DNA from: Cupriavidus necator A5-1
GTDB taxonomy: Bacteria > Pseudomonadota > Gammaproteobacteria > Burkholderiales > Burkholderiaceae
DNA length: 64,000 bases
Assembly: GCF_000744095.1 (NCBI RefSeq)
Contig: NZ_JQLI01000008.1
Location: 2,418,001 to 2,482,000, forward strand
Direction: 5' to 3'
A program made the position numbers and the translations under genes. The notes under the pieces were generated by a model, which saw only the letters and a list, made by a program, of their open reading frames with translations, was not told the DNA's origin and did no database searches. Shown one piece after another: positions 1-8,337 of this stretch (position 1 is its first letter; every line of letters begins with the position of its first letter).

Positions 1-207
1 CCGCTGGCCGTGTCGACCGGCGCCGGTGCCGGCAGCCAGCACGCCATTGGCACCGGCGTGATCGGCGGCATGATCACTGCCACGGTGCTGGCGATCTTCT
101 GGGTGCCGCTGTTTTTTGTCGTCGTCACCTCCATGTTCGGGCGCAAGCGCAGGCCGGAGCCGCCGGGGCCGCATGTGGCCTCCCTGGAAAAAGAGGCGCT
201 GGAATGA
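1..207 (+). CDS. RND efflux inner-membrane transporter, C-terminal end (partial)
   Basis: Only the last 68 residues are in the window; the gene begins upstream. The tail contains the segment HAIGTGVIGGMITATVLAIF followed by WVPLFFVVV, which is the final transmembrane helix typical of AcrB/MexB-type (HAE1) drug transporters, and ends in a short charged cytoplasmic tail. Such proteins are trimeric proton-driven inner-membrane pumps. The stop overlaps the start of the downstream outer-membrane factor (ATGA), so the two are translationally coupled in one efflux operon. The substrate cannot be told from this piece. Confidence 0.9.
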   Translation, partial: PLAVSTGAGAGSQHAIGTGVIGGMITATVLAIFWVPLFFVVVTSMFGRKRRPEPPGPHVASLEKEALE

Positions 208-1664
208 AGAAGACCTTGCTCTGCGCTGCCGCCATGGCCATGCTGGCCGGCTGCAGCCTGATCCCCAGGTACGAGCGGCCGGCCTCGCCGGTGGAGGCAG
301 CCTACCCGCAGGGCCCGGCCTACCTGCCTGCCGATGCCGCCGCCGAAGCCGGCCAGGTGCCCGCGATCGAGCTGGGCTGGCGCGAATTCTTCGCCGATGC
401 GCGCCTGCGCCGTCTGGTCGAACTGGCGCTGCAGAACAACCGTGACCTGCGCGTGGCCGCCCTCAACGTGGAGGCGTTCGGTGCACAGTACCGCATCCAG
501 CGCGCCGACCTGTTTCCCGCCGTCGGCGCGGCCGCACTGGGCACGCGCCAGCGCATTCCCGCCGACCTGTCCTCCACCGGACAGCGGATGATCGGCAGCC
601 AGTACGGCGTGTCGGTGGGCACCACGGCGTGGGAGATCGACCTGTTCGGCCGCCTGCGCAGCCTTAGCGAATCCGCGCTCGAACAGTATTTCGCCAGCGA
701 CGAGGCACGCCGCAGCGCGCAGATTTCGCTGGTGGCGAGCGTTGCCAGCGCCTACCTGACCCAGCGCGCCGATGAAGCCCTGCTGCAGCTCACCCACGAA
801 ACGCTGGCCAATTACGAGCGCAGCTATGGCCTGACCCGGCGCAGCTACGAGGAAGGGATCGCTTCCCGGCTGGACCTGCGCCAGGCGCAGACCGCCGTGG
901 AAACCGCCCGCGCGAGCCTTGCGCGCTACACCCGGCTGGTTGCCCAGGATGAGAATGCCCTGGTGCTGCTGGTCGGCACGTCCCTGCCAGCGGACCTGCC
1001 GGAAGGCCTGCCGCTGGCGCAGAAGCTGTTTGCCGATGTGCCGGCCGGGCTGCCCTCCGACCTGCTGCAGATCCGTCCGGACGTGCTCGCGGCCGAGCAC
1101 CGGCTGCGCTCCGCCAACGCCGATATCGGCGCCGCGCGTGCGGCGTTCTTCCCCAGTATCAGCCTGACCGCATCGGCGGGCACCGCCAGCAACCAGCTTT
1201 CGGGCCTGTTCGGGGCCGGCTCTGGCACGTGGCTGTTCCAGCCGCGGATCAACCTGCCGCTGTTTACCGCCGGCAGCCTGCGGGCCAGCCTGGACTTTGC
1301 CACCATCCAGAAGGACGTGAACGTCGCCCAGTACGAGCGTACGGTGCAGACCGCCTTCCGCGAGGTGGCCGATGGGCTGGCGGCACGGGGCACCTACACC
1401 AGCCAGCTCGAGGCCCAGATCCGCTTCGTGGAAGCCGCCCAGGACGCCTATGGCCTGGCCGACCGGCGCTACCGCACGGGTGTCGACAGCTACCTCGCCG
1501 TGCTGGACGCGCAGCGCTCGCTGTACAACGCGCAGCAACTGCTGATCCAGGCGCGGCTCGAGCAGCTGACCAGTGAAGTCAACCTGTACAAGGCCCTGGG
1601 CGGCGGCTGGCACGACCAGGCCGGCAAGGCCGATACGCCCACGGCAGCCGCCGGACCAGCCTGA
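204..1664 (+). CDS. Outer-membrane efflux lipoprotein, NodT/OprM family
   Basis: This 486-residue protein starts with a lipoprotein signal peptide ending in the lipobox L-A-G-C (Cys17). Two repeats of the outer membrane efflux protein (OEP) domain follow, as in OprM, CusC and NodT; the second begins near the SDLLQIRPDVLAAEHRLRSA segment, a hallmark of the family. It should form the trimeric channel-tunnel of a tripartite RND pump. The start codon overlaps the stop of the transporter gene by four bases. Length is normal for the family. No terminator is visible in the 41 bp before the convergent Bug gene. Confidence 0.95.
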   Translation: MKKTLLCAAAMAMLAGCSLIPRYERPASPVEAAYPQGPAYLPADAAAEAGQVPAIELGWREFFADARLRRLVELALQNNRDLRVAALNVEAFGAQYRIQRADLFPAVGAAALGTRQRIPADLSSTGQRMIGSQYGVSVGTTAWEIDLFGRLRSLSESALEQYFASDEARRSAQISLVASVASAYLTQRADEALLQLTHETLANYERSYGLTRRSYEEGIASRLDLRQAQTAVETARASLARYTRLVAQDENALVLLVGTSLPADLPEGLPLAQKLFADVPAGLPSDLLQIRPDVLAAEHRLRSANADIGAARAAFFPSISLTASAGTASNQLSGLFGAGSGTWLFQPRINLPLFTAGSLRASLDFATIQKDVNVAQYERTVQTAFREVADGLAARGTYTSQLEAQIRFVEAAQDAYGLADRRYRTGVDSYLAVLDAQRSLYNAQQLLIQARLEQLTSEVNLYKALGGGWHDQAGKADTPTAAAGPA

Positions 1665-1705
1665 CGCGCAAGTGAATCCGGCGCTAAGGAATGGACGTAC
1701 TCCGA

Positions 1706-2686
1706 TCAGTCGGCCGTGATGTTCCTGGCCTTGATGATCTTGCCCCAGTACTCGGTATCCTTCTTGACCAGTGCCCCCAGACCAGCGGGATCCATGTAAC
1801 GGGCTTCGATGCCGACGGTGTCGGCGCGCTTTTTTGTCTCTGGTTGCTCCAGCACCTTCTTCACGTTCTCTGACAGCTTGGCGATGACCTCGGGCGGCGT
1901 GCCGGCAGGCGCGAACAGGCCAACCCATGCTTCCAGTTCGAAACCAGGCAGTCCTGCCTCGGCGGTGGTCGGCACCGCAGGCAGCATGGGGTGGCGCGTT
2001 TTGCTGGTGACGGCGAGCGCCTTGAGCTTGCCGGTCTGGACGTGGCCGATCACCGAGGGCGGCGTGGTGATGAACACCTGCACCTGCCCGGCCAGCACGT
2101 CCTGGATTGCCGGCCCGGACCCCTTGTATGGCACGTGTGTCATCTTGGTCTGCGTGACCTGGGTAAACAGTTCGGTCCCGACGTGCGACAGGGAACCGTT
2201 GCCCTGGGATGCGTAGTTCACCTTTCCCGGATTCTGCTTGAGGTAGGCGATGAATTCCTTCAGGTTGTTCGCCGGCAGGGCAGGGTTGGCCGTGATCACG
2301 TTGGTCGCGACGGCGATTAGTGCCACTGGCACCAGGTCTTTCTGGTTCCACGGTAGTTTGGCGAACATCGACGGATTGCCCACGTGATAGGCCGAATATG
2401 AGGCCAGCAGCGTGTATCCGTCCTTCGGCGCGCGCGCGACCAGTTGGTAGGCGATGTTGCCGCTGCCGCCGGCCCGGTTATCAATGACAACAGCCTGACC
2501 GAGTTGGCGCGCAAGCGAGTCGGACACCAGACGCGCCGAAGTATCGACCACGCCGCCCGGTGGGTTGGGCACCACAATCGTGACCGGTTTGGTGGGATAG
2601 GACCCTGCCTGTGCCAGCGCAACAGGCGTGGCGATCGCGCCACAGATGGCGAGCACGCCTGTGTAGAACGGACGGTGACCGGGCAT
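1706..2686 (-). CDS. Bug family (TctC) tripartite tricarboxylate receptor
   Basis: A 326-residue periplasmic solute-binding protein. I chose the ATG at 2686 because AGGGAGA lies just upstream and the product opens with a clean signal peptide ending in ALAQA. The mature protein begins SYPTKPVTIVVPNPPGG and carries the usual Bug features: the N-terminal PxKPV/I loop, VIDNRAGGSGNIAYQ, and TKMTHVPYKGSGPAIQDVLAGQV. Bug proteins bind small carboxylates; most are orphans without adjacent TctA/TctB genes, as here. The ligand is unknown. A small ABM-like gene runs divergently from 2885. Confidence 0.93.
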   Translation of the reverse strand: MPGHRPFYTGVLAICGAIATPVALAQAGSYPTKPVTIVVPNPPGGVVDTSARLVSDSLARQLGQAVVIDNRAGGSGNIAYQLVARAPKDGYTLLASYSAYHVGNPSMFAKLPWNQKDLVPVALIAVATNVITANPALPANNLKEFIAYLKQNPGKVNYASQGNGSLSHVGTELFTQVTQTKMTHVPYKGSGPAIQDVLAGQVQVFITTPPSVIGHVQTGKLKALAVTSKTRHPMLPAVPTTAEAGLPGFELEAWVGLFAPAGTPPEVIAKLSENVKKVLEQPETKKRADTVGIEARYMDPAGLGALVKKDTEYWGKIIKARNITAD

Positions 2687-2884
2687 GGCGAGTCTCCCTG
2701 ATTTGATTGCATTTGGATTCTGTGCCTGAAACCAGTGCCTGGCCAGTCCGCGCCAGATATTGCCTGGTGAGTTTCGGGCCCGCAGTCGGTGCACTTTTCC
2801 CGCATCGTAACTAGACTGGTGCCATCACGCCTTACTCCGCGCGGCTGCGCGAATTCCGGGGCCCATCCAAGGAAGGAACCGACC

Positions 2885-3175
2885 ATGCACACTGTTATCA
2901 GAGCCTATTCCGGAAGCGGCGCCAGGGAGCTGTTTGATCTGCTGGAAAAACGGACCTCGGAAATCGAATCCCTGATGCGTTCGGTCCAGGGTTTTGTCAG
3001 CTACACGCTTGCGCGGACCGCCGATGGCGGCTTTTCTGTCACGACCTGCAATGACAAGGCGGGCGTGGATGAGAGCGTCAAGAAGGCGAAGGACTGGATC
3101 GCCGCGAACGCTGCCGGAACCGGCGCGAGCGCGCCGACGATTTCCGAGGGGACCGTCATCCTGCACGCGAAATAG
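2885..3175 (+). CDS. Small ABM/dimeric alpha-beta-barrel-like protein
   Basis: A 96-residue soluble protein starting at an ATG preceded by AAGGAAGGAA. The pattern HTVIRAYSGSGARELFDLLE, then GFVSYTLARTADGGFSVTTCND and ESVKKAKDWIAANA resembles the ferredoxin-like beta-alpha-beta fold of antibiotic-biosynthesis-monooxygenase-type small proteins, where a strand of opening residues is followed by a helix and a central strand scoring 'quality of catch'. No catalytic role can be assigned from sequence alone. It is divergent from the Bug receptor and convergent with the TetR gene. Confidence 0.75.
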   Translation: MHTVIRAYSGSGARELFDLLEKRTSEIESLMRSVQGFVSYTLARTADGGFSVTTCNDKAGVDESVKKAKDWIAANAAGTGASAPTISEGTVILHAK

Positions 3176-3220
3176 CAGCATGTCTGGCAATGCCCCGCGC
3201 TTCCTGCGAAGGCGCGGGCC

Positions 3221-3856
3221 TTAAGCCGGCTGGCACACCAGCACAAGCGCCAGTTGCAACGCGGTACGAGCCACGGTGTCGACATCGGGCGCATAACCGT
3301 TACGAATCCAGTACAGCGCAACATGGACGATCCCGCCGGCCACGCCGGCGATCAGCATCGGATCAAGTCCCCGGCCCTCCCGTCCACCAGGCAATAACGT
3401 GCGCGCCAGCAGTGCACCAAACTCGCTAAGCGAAATGGCCAGCGCTTCATCGACAAGCTTGCTGACGCCGCGGATTTCGACCAGGAAGACCCTCGCCGCG
3501 CGAGGCTCGCATTGCAGCGCACCAAAGTAGGCGCGTAGCATCGCCGAAGCGCGCTGTTCCCCACTTCCGCCGTTCTCCTCGCCGGCCCGCGCCAGGGTGT
3601 GCAGCAACTTGCGCGTCACGGTTTCGTACGACGCCAGCAAAAGCGCCTCGCTATTGGCAAACGACTCATAGAAATAGCGCTCAGTGAGTCCGGCCGCCTC
3701 GCACACGGCCTTGACCGTGGCGTTCTGGTAGCCACGCTCGCCGTAGACCTGGACCGCCGCGGCAATCAGCTGGCTGCGGCGCTGGGCGCGTCGTTCTTCG
3801 GCTTCGGCACCGCGATAGCGGCGAGCGGGAGAAAGCTCGGTCGTCATGGTGGCCAT
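3221..3856 (-). CDS. TetR family transcriptional regulator
   Basis: A 211-residue regulator with an N-terminal TetR helix-turn-helix at about residues 28-72 (RSQLIAAAVQVYGERGYQNA, then VKAVCEAAGLTERYFYESFAN). The C-terminal part is the variable ligand-binding domain. An alternative ATG at 3847 would shorten it by three residues. The gene is divergent from the monooxygenase-hydrolase-Coq4 operon, with an 84-bp intergenic region that holds a clean inverted repeat, so it most likely represses that operon and itself. The inducer is unknown, plausibly the monooxygenase substrate. Confidence 0.93.
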   Translation of the reverse strand: MATMTTELSPARRYRGAEAEERRAQRRSQLIAAAVQVYGERGYQNATVKAVCEAAGLTERYFYESFANSEALLLASYETVTRKLLHTLARAGEENGGSGEQRASAMLRAYFGALQCEPRAARVFLVEIRGVSKLVDEALAISLSEFGALLARTLLPGGREGRGLDPMLIAGVAGGIVHVALYWIRNGYAPDVDTVARTALQLALVLVCQPA

Positions 3857-3885
3857 TATGACATTCCCTATTGCCAGATGGATTT

Positions 3886-3903
3886 TGACAACCTATCTTG
3901 TCA
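3886..3903. promoter_or_regulatory. Putative TetR operator between divergent genes
   Basis: A perfect inverted repeat, TGACAA-N6-TTGTCA, lies in the 84-bp spacer between the TetR gene and the monooxygenase gene. It overlaps a TTGACA hexamer at 3885-3890 that could serve as a -35 element for the rightward promoter. Palindromes of this type and position are usual TetR-family operators. The assignment is by position and symmetry only. Confidence 0.6.
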
Positions 3904-3940
3904 GAAACGCCGCTCATCCGCACTCGTCCGGATTCCCATC

Positions 3941-5512
3941 ATGACCGCCCCCCGTTCCGATGACGCAGTCCTTGATGTCTTGATCGTAGGCGCCGGCCTG
4001 TCCGGGATCGGTGCCGCGCGCCACCTGCAGGAACGCTGCGCCGGCAAGCGCTACGTCATCCTCGAAGCCCGCCAGGCGATGGGCGGCACCTGGGACCTGT
4101 TCCGCTACCCGGGCATCCGCTCGGATTCTGACATGTACACGCTCGGCTACCGTTTCAAGCCGTGGCAGGGGGCCAAGGCCATCGCCGACGGACCCTCGAT
4201 CCTTGCCTATATCCGCCAGACGGCCGAGGAAGCCGGCATCACGTCACACATACGCTTCGGCCACAAGGTGCTCACCGCCGCCTGGGATAGCGGCAGCGCC
4301 TGCTGGACCGTGGAAGCGGAGCGCACCCAGGACGGCGAGCGCGTGCGCCTGCGAGCCCGCTTCCTGTACGTTTGCGCCGGCTATTACAGCTATGCCGAAG
4401 GCCACCGCCCCACGTTTCCCGGCGAGGAAACCTTCAGGGGCCGCATGGTACATCCGCAGTTCTGGGACGAATCGCTCGACTACACCGGCAAGCGCGTGGT
4501 TGTGATCGGCAGCGGCGCCACGGCGGTGACGCTGGTCCCTGCCATGGCGAAAAGCGCGGCCCACGTGACCATGCTGCAGCGCTCGCCCACCTTTATCGTC
4601 ACGCGCCCCGGCGAAGACGCCATCGCCAACAAGTTGCGACGCGTCTTGCCCGAAAAGCTGGCCTACGCGGCGACGCGTTGGAAGAACGTGCTGCTCGGCA
4701 TGTCGTTCTTCCAGTTGGCGCGCCGGCGCCCCGAGCGGGTCAAGCAGCGGCTGATCGCGATGGCCGCCGCGCAGCTGGCACCTGGCTTCGACGTGGATAC
4801 CCATTTCACGCCCAGCTATAAGCCCTGGGACCAGCGCCTGTGCCTGGTGCCGGACGGCGACCTGTTCCGCGAAATCCGCGACGGGCGCGCGGCGATCGTC
4901 ACCGACATGATCGAGCGCTTCAACGCCGAGGGCATCGTGCTGCGCAGCGGCAAGATGCTGCCCGCGGACATCGTCGTGGTCGCCACCGGGCTGAAGCTGA
5001 ACATGCTCGGCGACATCGCGCTCAGCGTGGACGGCCAACCGCGCCGGCCGGCCGAATCGATGGCCTACAAGGGCATGATGCTCAGCGATGTGCCCAATCT
5101 GGTGCTGGCCTTCGGCTACACCAATGCGTCATGGACGCTCAAGGCGGACCTCACGGCCGAATACGTCTGCCGGCTGCTGCGTTACATGGACCGTCACAAG
5201 CACCGCATCGCCATGCCGCGCCGGGCTGCCGACGTGCATCCCGTGCCGTTCCTGGATTTCACCTCGGGCTACGTGCAGCGCGCGGCCAGCGTGCTGCCGA
5301 AGCAGGGCCACCGCAAGCCGTGGCGCGTGCATCAGAACTACCTGAAAGACATGCTCACGATCCGGCACGGTCGCATCGCCGATGGCGTGCTGCAGTTCGA
5401 CACGCCGCTGCCGGTCGCGCAGGCGCCGGCGATCAAGCAGGACGACACCCGGCGCAATCAGCGGGATAACAGTGCGCAGCCGGCTGGGGTAAGTAGCGAG
5501 GTGCAGCCATGA
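3941..5512 (+). CDS. Flavin-containing (Baeyer-Villiger type) monooxygenase
   Basis: A 523-residue NAD(P)H/FAD monooxygenase. The first Rossmann motif GAGLSG sits near residue 17 (FAD), the fingerprint F-R-G-R-M-V-H-P-Q-F-W at residues 165-175 fits the Baeyer-Villiger motif FxGxxxHxxxW, and a second dinucleotide motif GSGATA follows (NADPH). Such enzymes insert oxygen into ketones to give esters or lactones. The ATG at 3941 places the FAD motif where the family has it; longer upstream reading frames run through the TetR gene and were rejected. The stop overlaps the next start (ATGA), so it is coupled to an alpha/beta hydrolase that could cleave the ester product. Confidence 0.9.
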   Translation: MTAPRSDDAVLDVLIVGAGLSGIGAARHLQERCAGKRYVILEARQAMGGTWDLFRYPGIRSDSDMYTLGYRFKPWQGAKAIADGPSILAYIRQTAEEAGITSHIRFGHKVLTAAWDSGSACWTVEAERTQDGERVRLRARFLYVCAGYYSYAEGHRPTFPGEETFRGRMVHPQFWDESLDYTGKRVVVIGSGATAVTLVPAMAKSAAHVTMLQRSPTFIVTRPGEDAIANKLRRVLPEKLAYAATRWKNVLLGMSFFQLARRRPERVKQRLIAMAAAQLAPGFDVDTHFTPSYKPWDQRLCLVPDGDLFREIRDGRAAIVTDMIERFNAEGIVLRSGKMLPADIVVVATGLKLNMLGDIALSVDGQPRRPAESMAYKGMMLSDVPNLVLAFGYTNASWTLKADLTAEYVCRLLRYMDRHKHRIAMPRRAADVHPVPFLDFTSGYVQRAASVLPKQGHRKPWRVHQNYLKDMLTIRHGRIADGVLQFDTPLPVAQAPAIKQDDTRRNQRDNSAQPAGVSSEVQP

Positions 5513-6477
5513 CCATCGGACTCGCCGTCATAGCAGGGTTGCTCGCCGTATTGCTTGTCGGCGGCATCCTGTGCTTGCTGTACACCTGGCGCACCACAAG
5601 GCGCATCGAAGCCGCGATGCCCCCCACGGGCCGCTTCGTCGCTGTGCCCGGCGCGCGGCTGCACGTGGTGGAGCGTGGCCAGGGGCCGGCGGTGCTGCTG
5701 GTGCATGGCTTGGCCGGCCAGCTTGGCCATTTCGGGTATGGCATGGTCGAACCGCTGGCGCGTGATTTCCGTGTGATCGCCGTGGACCGCCCCGGCGCAG
5801 GGTATTCCACGCGCGAGGCGGGCGCTGCCGCGGACCTTCCCGCCCAGGCCAGTGCACTCGCCGCGCTGATCGACACACTCGGGCTGGATCGGCCGCTGGT
5901 GGTGGGACACTCGCTCGGCGGCGCGATTGCGCTGGCCCTGGCTACCTACCACCCCGAGCGCGTGGGCGGCCTGGCGCTGATCGCCCCGCTGACGCATCCG
6001 CCCAAAGCGCCATCGCCGGTATTCAAGGCAATGATGGTCCGGGCGGCCTGGTTGCGCCGGCTGATTGCCTGGACCGTGGCGGTGCCGCTCTCGATGCGGC
6101 GCCGTGAACAGGTGATGGATATCGTCTTCGGTCCCGATCCCGTGCCAGATGACTATTCGACGCGCGCCGGCGGGATGCTGGCCCTGCGGCCCAGCCATTT
6201 CATTGCAGCCTCGGAAGACTTCATTGGCGTTGCGCACAGTCTGCCGCCGCTGTTGGCGCACTATGGCACGCTGCGCGTGCCGGTCAGCGTGCTCTTTGGA
6301 CGCGAAGACCGCATCCTGGACTTTGCGGCGAATGGCGAAGCGCTTGTCGCCAAGGTCAAGGATGCAAAGCTGACCTTGGTGACTGGCGGGCATATGCTGC
6401 CAGTGACCGCCGTCGACACCTGCGTCAAATTCGTGCGAAACGCCGCGCCACAGGCGTCCGAGCTCGCATCCGCCTGA
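5509..6477 (+). CDS. Alpha/beta hydrolase with N-terminal membrane anchor
   Basis: A 322-residue protein with one hydrophobic segment at about residues 3-27, then an alpha/beta-hydrolase fold. The nucleophile elbow G-H-S-L-G-G gives Ser135; Asp267 (FGREDRIL) and His295 (GGHMLPV) complete the expected triad, and LLVHGLAG supplies the oxyanion hole. The N-terminal helix suggests membrane tethering. It overlaps the monooxygenase stop by four bases. In Baeyer-Villiger pathways an esterase follows the oxygenase; that pairing is the best guess here. Confidence 0.92.
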   Translation: MTIGLAVIAGLLAVLLVGGILCLLYTWRTTRRIEAAMPPTGRFVAVPGARLHVVERGQGPAVLLVHGLAGQLGHFGYGMVEPLARDFRVIAVDRPGAGYSTREAGAAADLPAQASALAALIDTLGLDRPLVVGHSLGGAIALALATYHPERVGGLALIAPLTHPPKAPSPVFKAMMVRAAWLRRLIAWTVAVPLSMRRREQVMDIVFGPDPVPDDYSTRAGGMLALRPSHFIAASEDFIGVAHSLPPLLAHYGTLRVPVSVLFGREDRILDFAANGEALVAKVKDAKLTLVTGGHMLPVTAVDTCVKFVRNAAPQASELASA

Positions 6478-6508
6478 CCCCCGCAAGTTTGTTACCGGAG
6501 CCCACCCC

Positions 6509-7234
6509 ATGGCGACTTCAATCGGTTCTAGTCCGTACAAGCAGGATGTGCTGACAGCGTTCAAGGCGATTCGCAAACTGCTGGCAGACAGCAATGACAC
6601 GGAGCAGGTGTTCCGCATCATGCGAGCGCTCAACGGCCCGTCCATGCCGCGAAATTTCAGCCGGCTGCTGAGCACGCCGGACGGCCGGCGCATGGTGTAT
6701 CAGCGCATTGAACTGGCAGAGCGTTTCGCCGATCCGGACTATGTGTCCCGCTTCGCGCCGGGAACGGTGGGTGCGGCCTACCGCGAGTTCCTCGAAAAGA
6801 CCGGCTACAGCGCAGACGGGCTGGCCGAGATATCGAACCTCAATCAGGAACCGATCGTCGAAGACGCCTATATGTGGTTCGGCCGGCGTACGCGCGACAT
6901 CCACGATATCTGGCATGTACTCACCGGGTACCGGGCTGACGAGAGCCTGGGCGAAGCCGCGCTGGTGGCATTCAGCTATGCGCAAACCGGCGGCAAGGGG
7001 TGGGCCTTTATCGCAGTATCGGCCTCCATGAAAAGCCTGCGCGTATCCCGCAGCCTGGGCTTCGCGCGGGCGGTACTGGAGGGCTACCGGCTAGGCCGAC
7101 GCGCGGCGTGGCTGCTCGGTGAGGATTATGAAAAGTTGCTGCATGAACCGATCGAAGCGGCCCGCCTGCGACTGGGCATTGCGCAGCCGGTGCGTTACCT
7201 GGCCTGCAACCCGGTGCAGGACTGGACGTCGTGA
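6509..7234 (+). CDS. Coq4 family protein
   Basis: A 241-residue protein of the Coq4 family. It carries the zinc signature H132-D133-I-W-H136 followed twelve residues later by Glu149, and the surrounding DAYMWFGRRTRDIHDIWHVL context is typical. Eukaryotic Coq4 is needed in ubiquinone biosynthesis and has been linked to C1 decarboxylation and hydroxylation of quinone precursors. Bacterial homologues are often found outside coq loci. Here it follows the monooxygenase and hydrolase after 31 bp in the same orientation, which suggests a role in that catabolic unit rather than in housekeeping ubiquinone synthesis. Confidence 0.88.
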   Translation: MATSIGSSPYKQDVLTAFKAIRKLLADSNDTEQVFRIMRALNGPSMPRNFSRLLSTPDGRRMVYQRIELAERFADPDYVSRFAPGTVGAAYREFLEKTGYSADGLAEISNLNQEPIVEDAYMWFGRRTRDIHDIWHVLTGYRADESLGEAALVAFSYAQTGGKGWAFIAVSASMKSLRVSRSLGFARAVLEGYRLGRRAAWLLGEDYEKLLHEPIEAARLRLGIAQPVRYLACNPVQDWTS

Positions 7235-7279
7235 CGCCGCTTCGAACCGCAGGAATCATTGCTCCGCGCCCCGCAGCGG

Positions 7280-8254
7280 TCAGCCTCCGGCGGGCTCGGC
7301 CTGAGCGATTGCGCGATACTTGTTGACCGCTGCTCGCAGGTAGTCGCCGAAGGCCTGCGGCGACTCGCTCGGCTTGACCTCGATGCCCTGCGCCGCCAAT
7401 TGATCGCGCACCGCTGGTCGCGCCAGCACCTTGGCGATGGCTGCGTGCAGGCGGGCCACGATCGGCGCAGGCGTGCCGGCCGGCGCCAGGATCGCGTTGA
7501 AGGTCGCATCCTCAAACCCCGGCAGGCCGGACTCTGCAACCGTCGGGACATCGGGGAGCAGGGCAGAGCGCGTGGGCGTCGTGACCGCCAGCGCGCGCAG
7601 CTTTTTCGCCTGCACGTACCGCCCCGACGTGCTGACCTGGTCGAACATCGTCATCACCTGACCGCCCACCACGTCCATCAGCGCCTGCCCATTGCCCTTG
7701 TACGAAACGCTCAGCATCTTGATACCCGCCTGCCGACTGAAAAGCTCGGCCGCGATATAGCCGGTGGAACCGATGCCGGACGATGCGAACGAGACTTGGC
7801 CGGGATGGGCCCTGGCCCAGTCGATCAGCTGCTTGACGGTGCGCTGGGGCACGGAAGGATGCGCGACCAGCACCATGGGGATCTGGCAGATCTGCGTCAC
7901 CGGCGTGAAGTCCTTGATCGGGTCGTAGCGCGCATCCGGCACGAAGGCCGGAGCCGATGCGAAGGTATTGGCGACCGCCAGCAGGGTGTAGCCGTCGGGC
8001 TGGGCGTGCGCGACCTCGCGCGTGCCGATCAGGCCGCTGGCGCTGGGCTTGTTTTCTACAAGGACCGGCTGCCCCAGGTCTTCGGACAGGCCCTTGGCAA
8101 TCAGTCGGGAAACCAGGTCGACGGTACCGCCCGGTGCCAGGGGTACCACGATGCGTATTGGTTTGGCCGGATAGGGCTCGCTCGCCTGGGCCGGGCTGGC
8201 CGCAGAGGCGACGCCGACGGCCAGGGCCGCCAGCACGCGGGGGATTTTGTTCAT
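7280..8254 (-). CDS. Bug family (TctC) tripartite tricarboxylate receptor
   Basis: A 324-residue periplasmic receptor. The ATG at 8254 is preceded by AGGAGA and gives a signal peptide ending near SPAQA, with the mature N-terminus SEPYPAKPIRIVVPLAPGG. Characteristic blocks include VLVENKPSASGLIGTREVAH and IKMLSVSYKGNGQALMDVVG. It is transcribed in the same direction as the amidohydrolase and aldolase genes at 8338-10047, 83 bp away, so it may capture a substrate for them. It is convergent with the Coq4 gene (45 bp). Confidence 0.93.
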   Translation of the reverse strand: MNKIPRVLAALAVGVASAASPAQASEPYPAKPIRIVVPLAPGGTVDLVSRLIAKGLSEDLGQPVLVENKPSASGLIGTREVAHAQPDGYTLLAVANTFASAPAFVPDARYDPIKDFTPVTQICQIPMVLVAHPSVPQRTVKQLIDWARAHPGQVSFASSGIGSTGYIAAELFSRQAGIKMLSVSYKGNGQALMDVVGGQVMTMFDQVSTSGRYVQAKKLRALAVTTPTRSALLPDVPTVAESGLPGFEDATFNAILAPAGTPAPIVARLHAAIAKVLARPAVRDQLAAQGIEVKPSESPQAFGDYLRAAVNKYRAIAQAEPAGG

Positions 8255-8337
8255 GATCTTTGTCTCCTGCTTATCGTGTTGCGCGATAGCGCTGCTTCGC
8301 GCATATCCGGGAGGTCTGATGCATCCGCGGTCAAACT

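Noticed and set aside
3599..3940. N-terminal extension of the flavin monooxygenase
   Set aside because: The in-frame extension is antisense to the TetR gene and would place the FAD motif more than 130 residues from the N-terminus.
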